Assembly (NCBI GenBank): GCA_035700025.1
Contig: DASSOY010000069.1
Span: 1-45,522 of the forward strand
Direction: 5' to 3'
DNA from: Bacillales bacterium
GTDB lineage: Bacteria > Bacillota > Bacilli > Bacillales > DASSOY01
DNA: 45,522 nt
This document shows positions 27,491-36,350 of this stretch, piece by piece. Every line of letters begins with the position of its first letter. The stretch's first letter is position 1. Under the pieces are notes generated by a model. The model was not told the DNA's origin. It did not search any database and was given only the letters and a program-made list of their open reading frames with translations. The position numbers and the translations under genes are program-made.

Positions 27491-29238
27491 CGGCGATGCA
27501 CGGGTTGACGTGCGGCAACCGCTTCGGCAACCTTGCTCCAAAGACGACGATGGACTTCAACGTTCTCCGACCGATTCGTTTGCACTTCGATCACCGAGAG
27601 TCCCGAACAAGCCACGCTTTTCGTAAACCGGTCCCGAAACTGCCGCCAATTCTCGACCTTCGCGTAGGTGCCGCCGTACATGTCGACGGCTTTCGCAAAC
27701 GAAAGATCCGTCGGCGTACCGAACAGCGTTTCAAACGAGTCGACTGACTCTGCCTGCGGCAAAAACGAAAATATTCCGCCGCCGTTATTGTTAACGACAA
27801 TGATCGTGAGATTGAGCCGATGCAGCTTGGCGGCCAGAAGACCGTTCAAGTCATGGTAAAACGAAAGGTCGCCGACGACAAGAACGACCGGATCGGAAAC
27901 CGCGCTTGCCCCTAAGGCGGTGGAAACGATGCCGTCAATGCCGTTCGCCCCGCGGTTGGCCATCGTACGCAGCGGTTGATCGGTGTTGACGAAAAACGTA
28001 TCAAGATCGCGGACGGGCATGCTGTTGCCGGCAAACAAAAGCGCATCATCCGGCATTAAGGCAGCAACTTCTAAGAAGATTTGCCCTTCGGAGAGACGTT
28101 CGCTTCGTCCCTGTTCGATGAGGGTACGGCGGGTGACACTATTAATCTGGAGCCACTCTTCCGTCCACATCGAAAGTCGCTCCCCGGCCGATTCGAGTTC
28201 AGACACTAGCGCATCGCAAAATGATACCGGACGGCTTCTCATCCATTCGCTCACCGACTGGATCGGATCCCGCCAACCGTCCTCTTCTACAAAAATGACC
28301 CGGGTACCTGCTCCGGCACATTTCTTCAAATAGAGCATGAGCGCTTTGGAAACCGGCATCGCCCCGAAGCGAATAACCAATTCCGGACGAAGCTTATCGC
28401 CTAGCCGTTCATCCCTGAGAAATGCATCGTACCCGTCGACGATTATATGTTTGTTATGAGTTCCGCTCCGCAATTGCGAAAGCGGGTCCGCCAATATCGG
28501 ATAACCGAGCGTTTCCGCCAACTGTACGACCGCCGTTGGAAAACGGGGATCATCTTGCTGTCCGCAAACGATGAGTCCTTTTTCAACATTTACCCATTGC
28601 TCGACCAGTCGTTTCACCGTTTCTGCGTCAGGAGCTTTCGAACCGTCATTGACCGCTGCTTGTGTTCGCGTTGTTGTTTCTTTCACAGTTGTCGGCCATT
28701 CGGGAACGAGCGGCTCGCGAAACGGAAAATTCAAGTGAACGGGGCCGCTCGGTACGGCGGCAGCGGTCGAAGCGGCGCGCACCGCTGCCGTTCGAACATA
28801 CCGTATCATTTCGGCATTCGCTTCCGGCAACGCCATCTCTGCGAACCACTTCACGTAAGTGCCGAAAAAACGTAGTTGGTCAATCGCCTGGGGCGCACCA
28901 ACATCGCGCAGTTCATGCGGGCGATCGGCCGTCAAAACGACGAGCGGCACGCGTGCCTCATGTGCTTCCACGACTGCCGGGTAAAAATTAGCGGCGGCAC
29001 TTCCGGACGTACAAACGACCGCGACCGGCCGCCGAAGTGTTTTCGCAATGCCGAGCGCAAAAAAAGCCGCCGAACGCTCATCAATATGCATCCACACTTT
29101 CATCGAATCGTTCGCGGCCAACGCCATCGCTAGCGGCGTCGACCTTGATCCCGGGCATACGACAGCGTGGCCGACGCCGTTCTGGCACAGTTCATCCACA
29201 AAGGCGCCGACATAACGCCCCAATACGTTGCCTTCCAT
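27487..29238 (-). CDS. menD: 2-Succinyl-5-enolpyruvyl-6-hydroxy-3-cyclohexene-1-carboxylate synthase
   Basis: A 583-residue thiamine diphosphate enzyme joining isochorismate and 2-oxoglutarate. The N-terminus has VVCPGSRSTPLAMALA and the Glu-containing helix, VCTSGSAAANFYPAVVEA follows; near the C-terminus VVGDLSFYHDLNGLLAAKL and IVVNNNGGGIFSFL form the ThDP/Mg site. The ATG at 29238 overlaps the menF stop by one base (TAATG); a GTG six bases upstream is closer to GGGGGG and would add two residues. Both are possible. Confidence 0.95.
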   Translation of the reverse strand: MEGNVLGRYVGAFVDELCQNGVGHAVVCPGSRSTPLAMALAANDSMKVWMHIDERSAAFFALGIAKTLRRPVAVVCTSGSAAANFYPAVVEAHEARVPLVVLTADRPHELRDVGAPQAIDQLRFFGTYVKWFAEMALPEANAEMIRYVRTAAVRAASTAAAVPSGPVHLNFPFREPLVPEWPTTVKETTTRTQAAVNDGSKAPDAETVKRLVEQWVNVEKGLIVCGQQDDPRFPTAVVQLAETLGYPILADPLSQLRSGTHNKHIIVDGYDAFLRDERLGDKLRPELVIRFGAMPVSKALMLYLKKCAGAGTRVIFVEEDGWRDPIQSVSEWMRSRPVSFCDALVSELESAGERLSMWTEEWLQINSVTRRTLIEQGRSERLSEGQIFLEVAALMPDDALLFAGNSMPVRDLDTFFVNTDQPLRTMANRGANGIDGIVSTALGASAVSDPVVLVVGDLSFYHDLNGLLAAKLHRLNLTIIVVNNNGGGIFSFLPQAESVDSFETLFGTPTDLSFAKAVDMYGGTYAKVENWRQFRDRFTKSVACSGLSVIEVQTNRSENVEVHRRLWSKVAEAVAARQPVHRR

Positions 29239-30629
29239 TAACACTCGCCCCCCAATGCCGACAGCATCGGGCGAAACTTCAACTGCGTCTCGCGGTATTC
29301 GCTTTCTGGTTCGGAATCGCCGACGATGCCGTTCCCCGCAAACAACGACGCATCATTTCCTTGCAGCAACCCGCTTCGAATCGCCACGGCAAACTCACCG
29401 TCGCCTTTGTAATCGACCCAGCCGATCGGCGAACCGTACCATCCGCGTTCGTACGGTTCCATTTCGCGAATTTTCTCGACCGCTTGGCGCTGCGGCCAGC
29501 CGCCGAGCGCTGGCGTTGGATGCAGTTCGCCGACGAATGGTACAACCGACGTATCCGGCAACGCTTTCCCGGCAACCGGCGTGTACAAATGCTGAACATT
29601 TTTTACCTTATATAAGGTCGGGCACTCCGGAAGTTGAACTTGCGTGCATACACCTTTCATCGCCTCGCCGATCATGTTTACGACAAGCTTATGTTCATGC
29701 AAATTCTTTTTGTCGCGAAGCAGCTGTTCACCGATCGCTTCGTCTTCATGCTTCGTTTTTCCGCGCGGGGCTGTTCCCGCGATGCATGCCGAGCGAATTT
29801 CGCTGCCTCGCTTTTGCACCAACCGTTCCGGTGATGCTCCAATAAAACAGTTTTCTTTCTTTACGTACGCAAACAAATGACTGTTTCGCTGCTGTTCACG
29901 AAGTTGGCGCAACACCTCACCCGCTGTAAACGGCCGATCGGCAGACAATCGTATTTCGCGGCTCAGAACGATTTTGTCGATCACACCTTCGCGAATCGAT
30001 GAAGCGGCTTCGGCAACGGCCCGTTTCCATTCGTCGGCGGCAATCTCTGTAACTGTGAATGCAGGGAGGGGTTGGCCGGCAATAGTCGCTACGGATGCTT
30101 GTTGGACGAGGCGGTCGCGTTCTTCCGACAACTTGTCGGCCGTTTGCGATGGGTCTGTATGTTGATCGACAAGAACATTGATCGTCAACCAAGTATGCTC
30201 GGCACGCGTAACCATGAACGTTGGCATAACAAGCTCCGCATCCGGAAAATGCTGCCAGAGCGGCGTTTTCGGCCGGTCCGGATCAAAAGCGAACCCGCCT
30301 GCAAAAAGCGGACCCGTCGCGGTCGCGTCAGCATCGGCGTCAATCACAGCATGTTGAAACAGTTCTCTTCGCTTCGTTTCGATTTCCGCAAACCGATTTC
30401 GTCCTTCGGCGACAAGGCGGTACGTTTCGCCGATCCCGCATATCGACGCCCGGCCGTCTGCATCTTCCCAGTAAAACCGGTGGTCCCGTTGAAGAGCAAA
30501 AAAAGAAAGAGGATCAGCGAAAGAAATCCGTTTCGACAAACTCACGAGCGTCGGGCTCGAAGTCCGTGCGCTTCGCTCAACCCCTTTTATTAAAAGATCA
30601 TATATATCCCGCTGCTTGACGAGCGTCAC
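29238..30629 (-). CDS. menF: Isochorismate synthase
   Basis: A 463-residue chorismate-utilising enzyme, first step of menaquinone synthesis. The C-terminal half holds the signatures KIVLSREIRL, ERLVQKRGSEIRSACIAGT, APRGKTKHEDEAIGEQLL, LYTPVAGKALPD and LHPTPALGGWPQ. The start is GTG at 30629, because GGAGGGAG lies 6 bases ahead, giving MTLVKQRDIYDLL; the longer frame begins inside the ribosome-binding site. It is first in the operon and has its own promoter, divergent from menA. Confidence 0.94.
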   Translation of the reverse strand: MTLVKQRDIYDLLIKGVERSARTSSPTLVSLSKRISFADPLSFFALQRDHRFYWEDADGRASICGIGETYRLVAEGRNRFAEIETKRRELFQHAVIDADADATATGPLFAGGFAFDPDRPKTPLWQHFPDAELVMPTFMVTRAEHTWLTINVLVDQHTDPSQTADKLSEERDRLVQQASVATIAGQPLPAFTVTEIAADEWKRAVAEAASSIREGVIDKIVLSREIRLSADRPFTAGEVLRQLREQQRNSHLFAYVKKENCFIGASPERLVQKRGSEIRSACIAGTAPRGKTKHEDEAIGEQLLRDKKNLHEHKLVVNMIGEAMKGVCTQVQLPECPTLYKVKNVQHLYTPVAGKALPDTSVVPFVGELHPTPALGGWPQRQAVEKIREMEPYERGWYGSPIGWVDYKGDGEFAVAIRSGLLQGNDASLFAGNGIVGDSEPESEYRETQLKFRPMLSALGGEC

Positions 30630-30700
30630 TGAAACTCCCTCCAATTTGCAACAATCGCATCTGAAAGTACGGACGCTGGAAGGCCCGTTTCCCTTTTAAA

Positions 30701-30730
30701 AATATACACCCCCCTACTTTGCGATGTCAA
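30701..30730 (-). promoter_or_regulatory. menF promoter
   Basis: TTGACA (30725-30730), an 18-base spacer and TATATT (30701-30706) on the minus strand, about 70 bases ahead of the menF start. Confidence 0.75.
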
Positions 30731-30792
30731 CGAATCCCTTTCCCGCAGCGGATGGCGATTTTTACCGAAAGAACCGATACAATCGCCGAAAT

Positions 30793-30821
30793 TTGACACG
30801 TATGCGGCATTTTTTTAAACT
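30793..30821 (+). promoter_or_regulatory. menA promoter
   Basis: TTGACA (30793-30798), a 17-base spacer and TAAACT (30816-30821), 56 bases before the menA start. The two divergent men promoters lie back to back with about 60 bases between their -35 boxes. Confidence 0.65.
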
Positions 30822-30876
30822 GAAACAGAATGAAAGATTTTGCACGAACATTTACGATTCAAGGGAGCGAACCACA

Positions 30877-31821
30877 ATGGCGGAATCCGAGAGTGTTAAA
30901 GAAGAGTCGACTGACCACCGCCTCAAGCGAAACAGCGGTTGGAAAATATGGTGGCGCTTGCTGCGTCCGCACACGTTGACGGCCGGATTCATCCCTGTCC
31001 TCGTTGGAACGTCTCTTTCCCTCTCGTTCGGAACGATCGACATCCCGCTTTTTCTTGCCATGTTGGCCGCATCCTTGCTTATCCAATCGGCCACGAACAT
31101 GTTTAATGAATATTACGATTATAAACTCGGCCTCGATACGGAAAATTCCGTCGGGATCGGCGGTACAATCGTCCGCGACGGCGTGAAAGCGGAAACGGTC
31201 CTAACCTTGGCGTTTGCGTTTTTCGGAGCGGCGTTGTTGATCGGAGTTTATATTTGTGCACAAACAAGCTGGTGGCTCGCGTTGATCGGATCGGTTTGCA
31301 TGGCAGCCGGTTATTTTTACACAGGCGGCCCGTATCCGATTGCTTATACACCTTTCGGCGAACTCGTTTCCGGCTTATTCATGGGACTCGTCATCATCCT
31401 CATCAGTTTTTACATTCAAACAGGCACGATCACGATCAATAGCGTATTGTTGGCCGTCCCGATCGCGATTCTTGTCGGTGGGATTTTGCTTGCCAACAAC
31501 ATTCGTGACCTCGACGGAGACAAAGAAAAAGGACGACGAACATTGGCAATTTTATTCGGAAGGAATAAAGCGATTCTGCTGCTTGCGGCCATGTTCGGGT
31601 TTTCCTACATGTGGATCACCGTTCTCATCTTGCTCGGACTCGCTTCTCCATGGCTGCTCGTCGTCCTGGCAAGCATTCCGAAAGCAGTGCAGGCGACTCG
31701 CTTGTTCAAAGGTCGCACGATTTCGGTGCAAATGATGCCGGCGATGAAAGCGACGGCACAAATGCATACATTGTTTGGGCTGCTTTTGACTCTCGGACTC
31801 GTCGTCGATCACTGGTTATAA
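30877..31821 (+). CDS. menA: 1,4-Dihydroxy-2-naphthoate polyprenyltransferase
   Basis: A 314-residue UbiA-family membrane enzyme attaching the isoprenoid tail to dihydroxynaphthoate. After a polar N-terminus (about 28 residues) come the two Asp-rich prenyl-diphosphate motifs: NMFNEYYDYKLGLD (about 71-84) and NNIRDLDGDKEKGRRTLA (about 208-225), with eight to nine helices in all. The ATG at 30877 has AAGGGAG ahead; the frame is open further upstream, into the promoter, but without support. Divergent from menFDHBE, as in B. subtilis. Confidence 0.95.
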   Translation: MAESESVKEESTDHRLKRNSGWKIWWRLLRPHTLTAGFIPVLVGTSLSLSFGTIDIPLFLAMLAASLLIQSATNMFNEYYDYKLGLDTENSVGIGGTIVRDGVKAETVLTLAFAFFGAALLIGVYICAQTSWWLALIGSVCMAAGYFYTGGPYPIAYTPFGELVSGLFMGLVIILISFYIQTGTITINSVLLAVPIAILVGGILLANNIRDLDGDKEKGRRTLAILFGRNKAILLLAAMFGFSYMWITVLILLGLASPWLLVVLASIPKAVQATRLFKGRTISVQMMPAMKATAQMHTLFGLLLTLGLVVDHWL

Positions 31822-31837
31822 CCTTGCAAAAACGAAC

Positions 31838-31875
31838 AACCGGCAGGAAGAATGTCATTCCTGCCGGTTATTTAT
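31838..31875 (+). terminator. menA terminator
   Basis: AACCGGCAGGAA / TTCCTGCCGGTT, a perfect 12-base-pair stem (31838-31849 with 31858-31869) with an 8-base loop, then ATTTATT. The U-run is short, and the reverse side has TTTTT further out, so it may also end nhaC transcription. Confidence 0.85.
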
Positions 31876-31877
31876 TG

Positions 31878-32066
31878 TCAACCTGACGCTTTTCGCGGAA
31901 TGTGCGGTTCCCGGGCGCCGACCGCTTGCTGGCCGATTCGGCCATGGAAGCGAACCACATCCTCACCGAGAGCTTTCAGTCGCCCGATCACATCCGGTGA
32001 AACGAGCGTCTTTTCCGATCTCGTGTCCGTCAACAATTTTTTTAAAAAAGCGCCGACTTCACAAAC
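31878..32066 (-). other. 62-codon open frame directly behind and in frame with the nhaC stop
   Basis: After the nhaC stop codon (TGA, 32067-32069) the same frame stays open for 62 sense codons to the TGA at 31878. It contains LTDTRSEKTLVSPDVIGRL and EDVVRFHGRIGQQAVGAR, with codon use like its neighbours. No ATG with a ribosome-binding site starts it; only TTG codons near residue 11. I do not recognise the sequence. It may be a remnant of a gene, an ancestral C-terminus of NhaC cut off by a stop mutation, or chance. Confidence 0.3.
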
Positions 32067-33668
32067 TCATGATCCGAGAAAAAACGAAAATGCGCCGAAC
32101 AGGACAACGCTAATTCCAGCCGCGACGAGCGCCGGCTTCAGCTTCGAACGCGCATAAGCGACGACCGGCATGTCAAGAACGGTACACGTCGTCACCGTAT
32201 TGTCACTTAAAGGGGAAGCGAAAGCGCCGAACGTCCCGCTCGCGAAGACGGCGCCGATGGCGAGCAAAATATTCGTGCCCGATTCAGCCGCCAACGTGAC
32301 ACCGAGCGGCATGAGCAGTCCCCACGTCCCCCAGGAAGATCCAATGAAATAGGAAATGACAACGCCGAGTGCAAACAACGACGGCGCAACGAACAAATCC
32401 GGAATCCAGCCTCGCACATGGCCGGAAATGTAATGAGAAAATCCGAGGTCTTCCGACACCGCGGTAAGCGCCCAGATGAGCGCGAGCATAACAATGACGC
32501 TCAGCAGCTCATTCCCGCCCTTAATAAAGTGAGTCGTAAGCTGTGCCACCGAGAACCGTTGGAAAATGAAAAAAATGAGCGCCGCAAGGACGGCAGCCAA
32601 CAACGCCGTCAGCATGACGCCAAGCATGTCGCTTTTGATGAAAGCTTCGAAAAACCCTTTTGTTTTCCGATGCCCGTCCCACCAGCTTAAAAACAGCGTC
32701 AGCGAAAGAAAAACCGTGATCGGTAAAATTAAATTCCACGGCCGAATGGGCGTTTCTTTTTGATACGCTTTATGCGACGATGCCAAATCTTCTTGTTGGT
32801 CGGCATGCGGCGGTGTATCTTTTCTGCCCTGTTTTTTTAACTCTTCCCTTTCCTTGCGGTCAGCTTCCGTTGGCTGCTCATACATGCCCGTACACTCATT
32901 GTGAATGTCTGGACCAAATTCTTCCGAAGTTTCCGTCTCATAAGCCGGATTCATCGGCGAGGCTGCCCTTGCACGAGTGTTCGCAGACGGGGCTTGCTCC
33001 AACCGTTCCGAATCGGTCTCGTCGCCTTTTTTGAAGAAACTGTAGTAAATGCCAACCAAAATGATCACGAATGAAAAAAAATTGAACGGAATGCTCCTGA
33101 CGTAGACAAGATAAGGCGTTCCGCCGATATTGGCCGCATCGAGCGCCTGTCCAATGACCGTTACCATGTAGCCGACGAATGCCGTCGCCACCGGTATGAT
33201 CGCAATGACAGGATTGGCCGTAAATTCAATCGCGTAACCGATCTTCCGTTTGGAAAGGTTTAGGCGGTCTTTCATCGCCTTCATGATCGGGGCAACGGTA
33301 ACGATGCGAAAATCCGGTTCACTGAACGTTCCGAGCGTAGACAGCCACGTGAGCAGCATCGCGCCTTTTTTCGTCTTCACTTTTTTGCTGACAACGTGGA
33401 CGAACCCTTTAATACCGCCGGTAAACTTAATCATGCCGATCAAACCGGCAAATGCATACAAGAACAAGATAATGCGAATGTTGTTTTTCACGACGATGTT
33501 GTCGGCGATATAACCGATCATCTGTTCAAGTCCGCCGAGCCAATCGGGATTGATTAAGTAGCTGCCGACAAGCAAACCAACGAACAATCCAGGTTGGACT
33601 TGTTTCGTCAACATCGAGATCGGGATGACGACGAGAAATGGGATGAGACACAGCCACGTTCCTGCCAC
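32067..33668 (-). CDS. nhaC: NhaC-family Na+/H+ antiporter with a long acidic loop
   Basis: A 533-residue ion transporter of the NhaC family. Helix-rich halves flank the conserved STLGTFSEPDFRIVTVAPIM (about 108-127) and, in the second half, SYFIGSSWGTWGLLMPLGV and FASPLSDNTVTTCTVLDMP, the NhaC signature regions. Between the halves, residues about 212-310 are a hydrophilic loop rich in Glu, Asp, Lys and Gln with no membrane segment. The start is GTG behind AGGTGAT. Probable role is sodium extrusion and pH control; other cation or substrate exchange in this family cannot be excluded. It lies 58 bases behind the small membrane protein gene. Confidence 0.87.
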   Translation of the reverse strand: MAGTWLCLIPFLVVIPISMLTKQVQPGLFVGLLVGSYLINPDWLGGLEQMIGYIADNIVVKNNIRIILFLYAFAGLIGMIKFTGGIKGFVHVVSKKVKTKKGAMLLTWLSTLGTFSEPDFRIVTVAPIMKAMKDRLNLSKRKIGYAIEFTANPVIAIIPVATAFVGYMVTVIGQALDAANIGGTPYLVYVRSIPFNFFSFVIILVGIYYSFFKKGDETDSERLEQAPSANTRARAASPMNPAYETETSEEFGPDIHNECTGMYEQPTEADRKEREELKKQGRKDTPPHADQQEDLASSHKAYQKETPIRPWNLILPITVFLSLTLFLSWWDGHRKTKGFFEAFIKSDMLGVMLTALLAAVLAALIFFIFQRFSVAQLTTHFIKGGNELLSVIVMLALIWALTAVSEDLGFSHYISGHVRGWIPDLFVAPSLFALGVVISYFIGSSWGTWGLLMPLGVTLAAESGTNILLAIGAVFASGTFGAFASPLSDNTVTTCTVLDMPVVAYARSKLKPALVAAGISVVLFGAFSFFLGS

Positions 33669-33726
33669 AAAGCATCACCTGCTTCCCAAAGATGGTTATC
33701 GTTAGTATCCTTGAGAAGCTTCGATT

Positions 33727-34098
33727 TTATGTAAGCGGGAACAAGATTGACGCAATATACAACGATACGCCGATCATCACAGAAGCATAACCGATCCATC
33801 CATAAAATAAGTACCGCAGCCGTGAGCTCTCCTTGCTTCGTTCAAAAAGAAATACGGCAGGAACGACAAGCCAGCCGGCGGTCAAAAGAACAGCCAAAAG
33901 AACTTCCGCCCATGCGTAAACAGTGTTGCTGTCGACCGCAACGATGAATAAAGAAGCCGGGATGATAAGAAACAAAGGCGAGGCGAAACTGAATGTCCAA
34001 AGTTTTTTCTTGAAAATCTTCATGAACGCCGCCATTTCTTCGTTGTCGAATTTCGGTTCCAAGCGAAGCGGGCGCCAGCGGGACATTTCCGGTTTCAT
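33727..34098 (-). CDS. Small membrane protein of unknown function
   Basis: A 123-residue protein. Residues 1-40 are polar and basic (MKPEMSRWRPLRLEPKFDNEEMAAF, then MKIFKKKLW). Three hydrophobic segments follow: about 43-63, 68-92 and 102-122, the last reaching almost to the end (YIASILFPLT). I do not recognise a family. Start ATG at 34098 behind AAAGGAGG with a 7-base spacer; a much longer frame upstream has no support and overlaps the divergent small gene. It probably shares a transcript with nhaC. Confidence 0.75.
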   Translation of the reverse strand: MKPEMSRWRPLRLEPKFDNEEMAAFMKIFKKKLWTFSFASPLFLIIPASLFIVAVDSNTVYAWAEVLLAVLLTAGWLVVPAVFLFERSKESSRLRYLFYGWIGYASVMIGVSLYIASILFPLT

Positions 34099-34255
34099 CG
34101 TCCATACCTCCTTTCTTTTTCCAATCATAACATGAATTTCGAATGATTTGCCGAAATAGGTTATAATATATATAAGAAGGAAAACCTTTAAGCAGATGAC
34201 GCTTCGAACCTTCGCGAATCTCAGAAAACATTCGCTGCCGAAAAGGAGGAAGCCA

Positions 34256-34438
34256 ATGGCCTTCCATGGAAAAAACCGTGAACCGATTCCGGAAGTGGAA
34301 ACGACCGTTTGGGTTTGCAGCAACGAAAAATGCTCGGGCTGGATGAGAGACAATTTTTCATTTGAAAAAGAACCAACCTGCCCGATGTGCCAATCGACAA
34401 TGGAAAAAGAGACGCGGGTCTTGCCCGAAATCAAGTAG
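34256..34438 (+). CDS. ydjO: YdjO-family cold-inducible small zinc protein
   Basis: A 60-residue protein similar to B. subtilis YdjO. It has two Cys pairs, CSNEKC and CPMC, in a zinc-ribbon layout around the conserved stretch GWMRDNFSFEKEP. YdjO is called cold-inducible; its function is unknown. The start is the ATG at 34256 with AAAAGGAGG 6 bases ahead. TATAAT at 34162-34167 is a possible -10, leaving a leader of nearly 90 bases. Confidence 0.82.
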   Translation: MAFHGKNREPIPEVETTVWVCSNEKCSGWMRDNFSFEKEPTCPMCQSTMEKETRVLPEIK

Positions 34439-34441
34439 AAA

Positions 34442-34468
34442 AGCGAACCTTTAATGGGTTCGCTTTTT
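34442..34468 (+). terminator. ydjO terminator
   Basis: AGCGAACC / GGTTCGCT stem (34442-34449 with 34457-34464) and TTTT (34465-34468). It is AT-rich on both sides and sits immediately ahead of the end of the convergent thioesterase gene, so it probably serves both. Confidence 0.88.
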
Positions 34469-34470
34469 CA

Positions 34471-34839
34471 TTACCCTTTTTTTCGATAAACCATGCCTTC
34501 CGCAAGGGCAACCAACTCATCCGTTTCGTTTTTCACTTCGATGCGATACAACCCGAGCCGGGTCGGTTCTTTTTCCACAGCCGCCGTTGCAGTCAACACG
34601 CTGCCAACGCCGCCAGCTTTGAGATAGTGCATCGTCATCGTAATTCCGACCGCCGGCTGTCCATGTGAATTGCTGGCGACGGCAAAGACATAGTCCGCCA
34701 AGGAAAAGATCGCTCCTCCGTTGGCCGTGCCGTGGAAATTGAGCATATGCTCTTCGACCTTCATCGTTGCTGTCGCATGGCCCTCGTAAACGTCTTGCAG
34801 CGCAATGCCGAGAAACGAGGCATACGGATCTTCATACAT
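34471..34839 (-). CDS. PaaI-type hotdog-fold thioesterase
   Basis: A 122-residue hotdog protein. The motif NFHGTANGGAIFSLADYVFA (about 34-53) is the active-site region of PaaI-like thioesterases with the catalytic Asp in LAD; the C-terminal strands LYRIEVKNETDELVALAEGMVYR complete the fold. Likely hydrolyses an acyl- or aryl-CoA; the substrate is unknown. GGGAGG precedes the ATG. It begins 15 bases behind ehuA and is probably co-transcribed with the importer. Confidence 0.87.
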   Translation of the reverse strand: MYEDPYASFLGIALQDVYEGHATATMKVEEHMLNFHGTANGGAIFSLADYVFAVASNSHGQPAVGITMTMHYLKAGGVGSVLTATAAVEKEPTRLGLYRIEVKNETDELVALAEGMVYRKKG

Positions 34840-34854
34840 GTCCGCTGCCTCCCA

Positions 34855-35634
34855 TCAACTCATTCGGAATCGTTGCAAGAACGACTTTAACCGCTCGCTG
34901 TCCGGATTTTCCAAGATTTCTTGCGGCGTCCCTTGTTCGGCAATCACACCGTTGTCCAAAAACACGACGCGATCGGCCACGTCGCGGGCGAATTCCATCT
35001 CGTGCGTAATCAAAATCATCGCCATGTCGCTTTCGCGCGCGATGTCTTTAATGACTTCGAGCACCTCGCCGACCGTCTCCGGATCGAGCGCCGACGTCAC
35101 TTCGTCAAACAGCATCACCTTCGGCCGCATCACGACCGCGCGTGCGATCGCCACCCGCTGCTGCTGGCCTCCGGAAAGCTGATTCGGATAGACGTCAAGC
35201 TTATCCCCGAGTCCGACCTTTTCGAGCATTTCCACTGCCCGTTCCTTTGCTTCCTCTTTTGAAACTCCGAGCACGTGAACCGGTGCCGACGTGCAGTTTT
35301 TCAAAATCGTCATGTGCGGAAACAAATTAAACTGTTGAAACACCATGCCGATATCGGAACGCACTTGGCGCAAATGCTTTTCGTCGGCACGGACGAGTTC
35401 TCCGTTTTTCACTCGTTTATGCCAGAGCGGCTTTCCGTCCACTTCAATCAAGCCCGACGTCGGTTCTTCCAACGTCATTAACATGCGAATGATTGTCGTT
35501 TTCCCCGAACCGCTCGGGCCGATCAAGCTGACCCGCTCGCCGCGTCCGATCTCTAAATTGATGCCCTTGAGCACCTCGGTGTCGCCAAACGACTTCCGAA
35601 CGTCTTTGTACGTCACGATTGCGTCACTCATCAC
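34855..35634 (-). CDS. ehuA: Polar amino acid / ectoine-type ABC transporter ATPase
   Basis: A 259-residue ATPase of the polar amino acid family. Walker A is GPSGSGKTT (about 40-48), the Q-loop [13 protein letters not shown], the signature [19 protein letters not shown], Walker [14 protein letters not shown], and the switch His lies in [14 protein letters not shown]. It is the last gene of the ehuB-C-D-A operon and overlaps ehuD by 4 bases (ATGA). The substrate assignment rests on the binding protein. Confidence 0.85.
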   Translation of the reverse strand: MMSDAIVTYKDVRKSFGDTEVLKGINLEIGRGERVSLIGPSGSGKTTIIRMLMTLEEPTSGLIEVDGKPLWHKRVKNGELVRADEKHLRQVRSDIGMVFQQFNLFPHMTILKNCTSAPVHVLGVSKEEAKERAVEMLEKVGLGDKLDVYPNQLSGGQQQRVAIARAVVMRPKVMLFDEVTSALDPETVGEVLEVIKDIARESDMAMILITHEMEFARDVADRVVFLDNGVIAEQGTPQEILENPDSERLKSFLQRFRMS

Positions 35635-36350
35635 GCGGTCACATCCTTTCTATCGGTGTCGACGGCCTGCGGCCGTTTCTTTTCAAAACGCCGGTTCGTT
35701 TTCTTCTCCAGCCAACGCACGAACAGCGCGGACGGGTAGCTCAAGACGAGGAAGAAAAAGCCGGTAAGCGTCAGCGGTTCGATGAATTCAAAGTGCTGCG
35801 CTCCGTAGTTTTTCGCCGCCGCTACCATGCCGGCAACGCCGATGGCGAGCGTCAGCGGGATTTCCTTGAACATGATAATGAGATAATTGCCGAGCATTGG
35901 AATGACCGGAGGGAGGGCCTGCGGCAAAATGATTTTCGTCCACAGTTGCCAGCGTGAATAATTGAGTGCCGTCGCGGCTTCCCACTGCCCTTTCTTGACG
36001 TCGTTAATGCCGGAGCGGTAAATTTCGGAAATGTACGTGCTGAAATGCAGCCCAAGTCCGATGACGGCCGCCTGAATTGTCGTCAAAGTAACGCCGACAT
36101 AAGGAATTTGCGGCCACGCGTAATAAAGGAAAAACAATTGCACGAGGGGCGGAGTGCTGCGAATGAAATTAAGCAAAAAGACGACCACAGCGTGCACCGG
36201 TTTCCAGCGGATCCGTCTCAGCGCGGTCCATACAATGCCGAACAACAGCGCAAAAATGAAGCTTGCGACGGTGAGGCCGAGGACGGTCCACATCGCCTCG
36301 AAAATGTACGGAAATGCGTCAATAATCGTACTCCATGTCCAATCAATCAT
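35631..36350 (-). CDS. ehuD: ABC transporter permease, EhuD-like
   Basis: A 239-residue permease of the His/Glu/Gln/Arg family with about five helices. The coupling motif is in [32 protein letters not shown] (conserved EAA...G...Q...P, about 138-168). The N-terminus contains the family phrase [19 protein letters not shown] basic, Arg-rich tail ([13 protein letters not shown]) follows. It overlaps ehuC and ehuA by 4 bases each, so the permeases and ATPase are translated together. Confidence 0.85.
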   Translation of the reverse strand: MIDWTWSTIIDAFPYIFEAMWTVLGLTVASFIFALLFGIVWTALRRIRWKPVHAVVVFLLNFIRSTPPLVQLFFLYYAWPQIPYVGVTLTTIQAAVIGLGLHFSTYISEIYRSGINDVKKGQWEAATALNYSRWQLWTKIILPQALPPVIPMLGNYLIIMFKEIPLTLAIGVAGMVAAAKNYGAQHFEFIEPLTLTGFFFLVLSYPSALFVRWLEKKTNRRFEKKRPQAVDTDRKDVTA

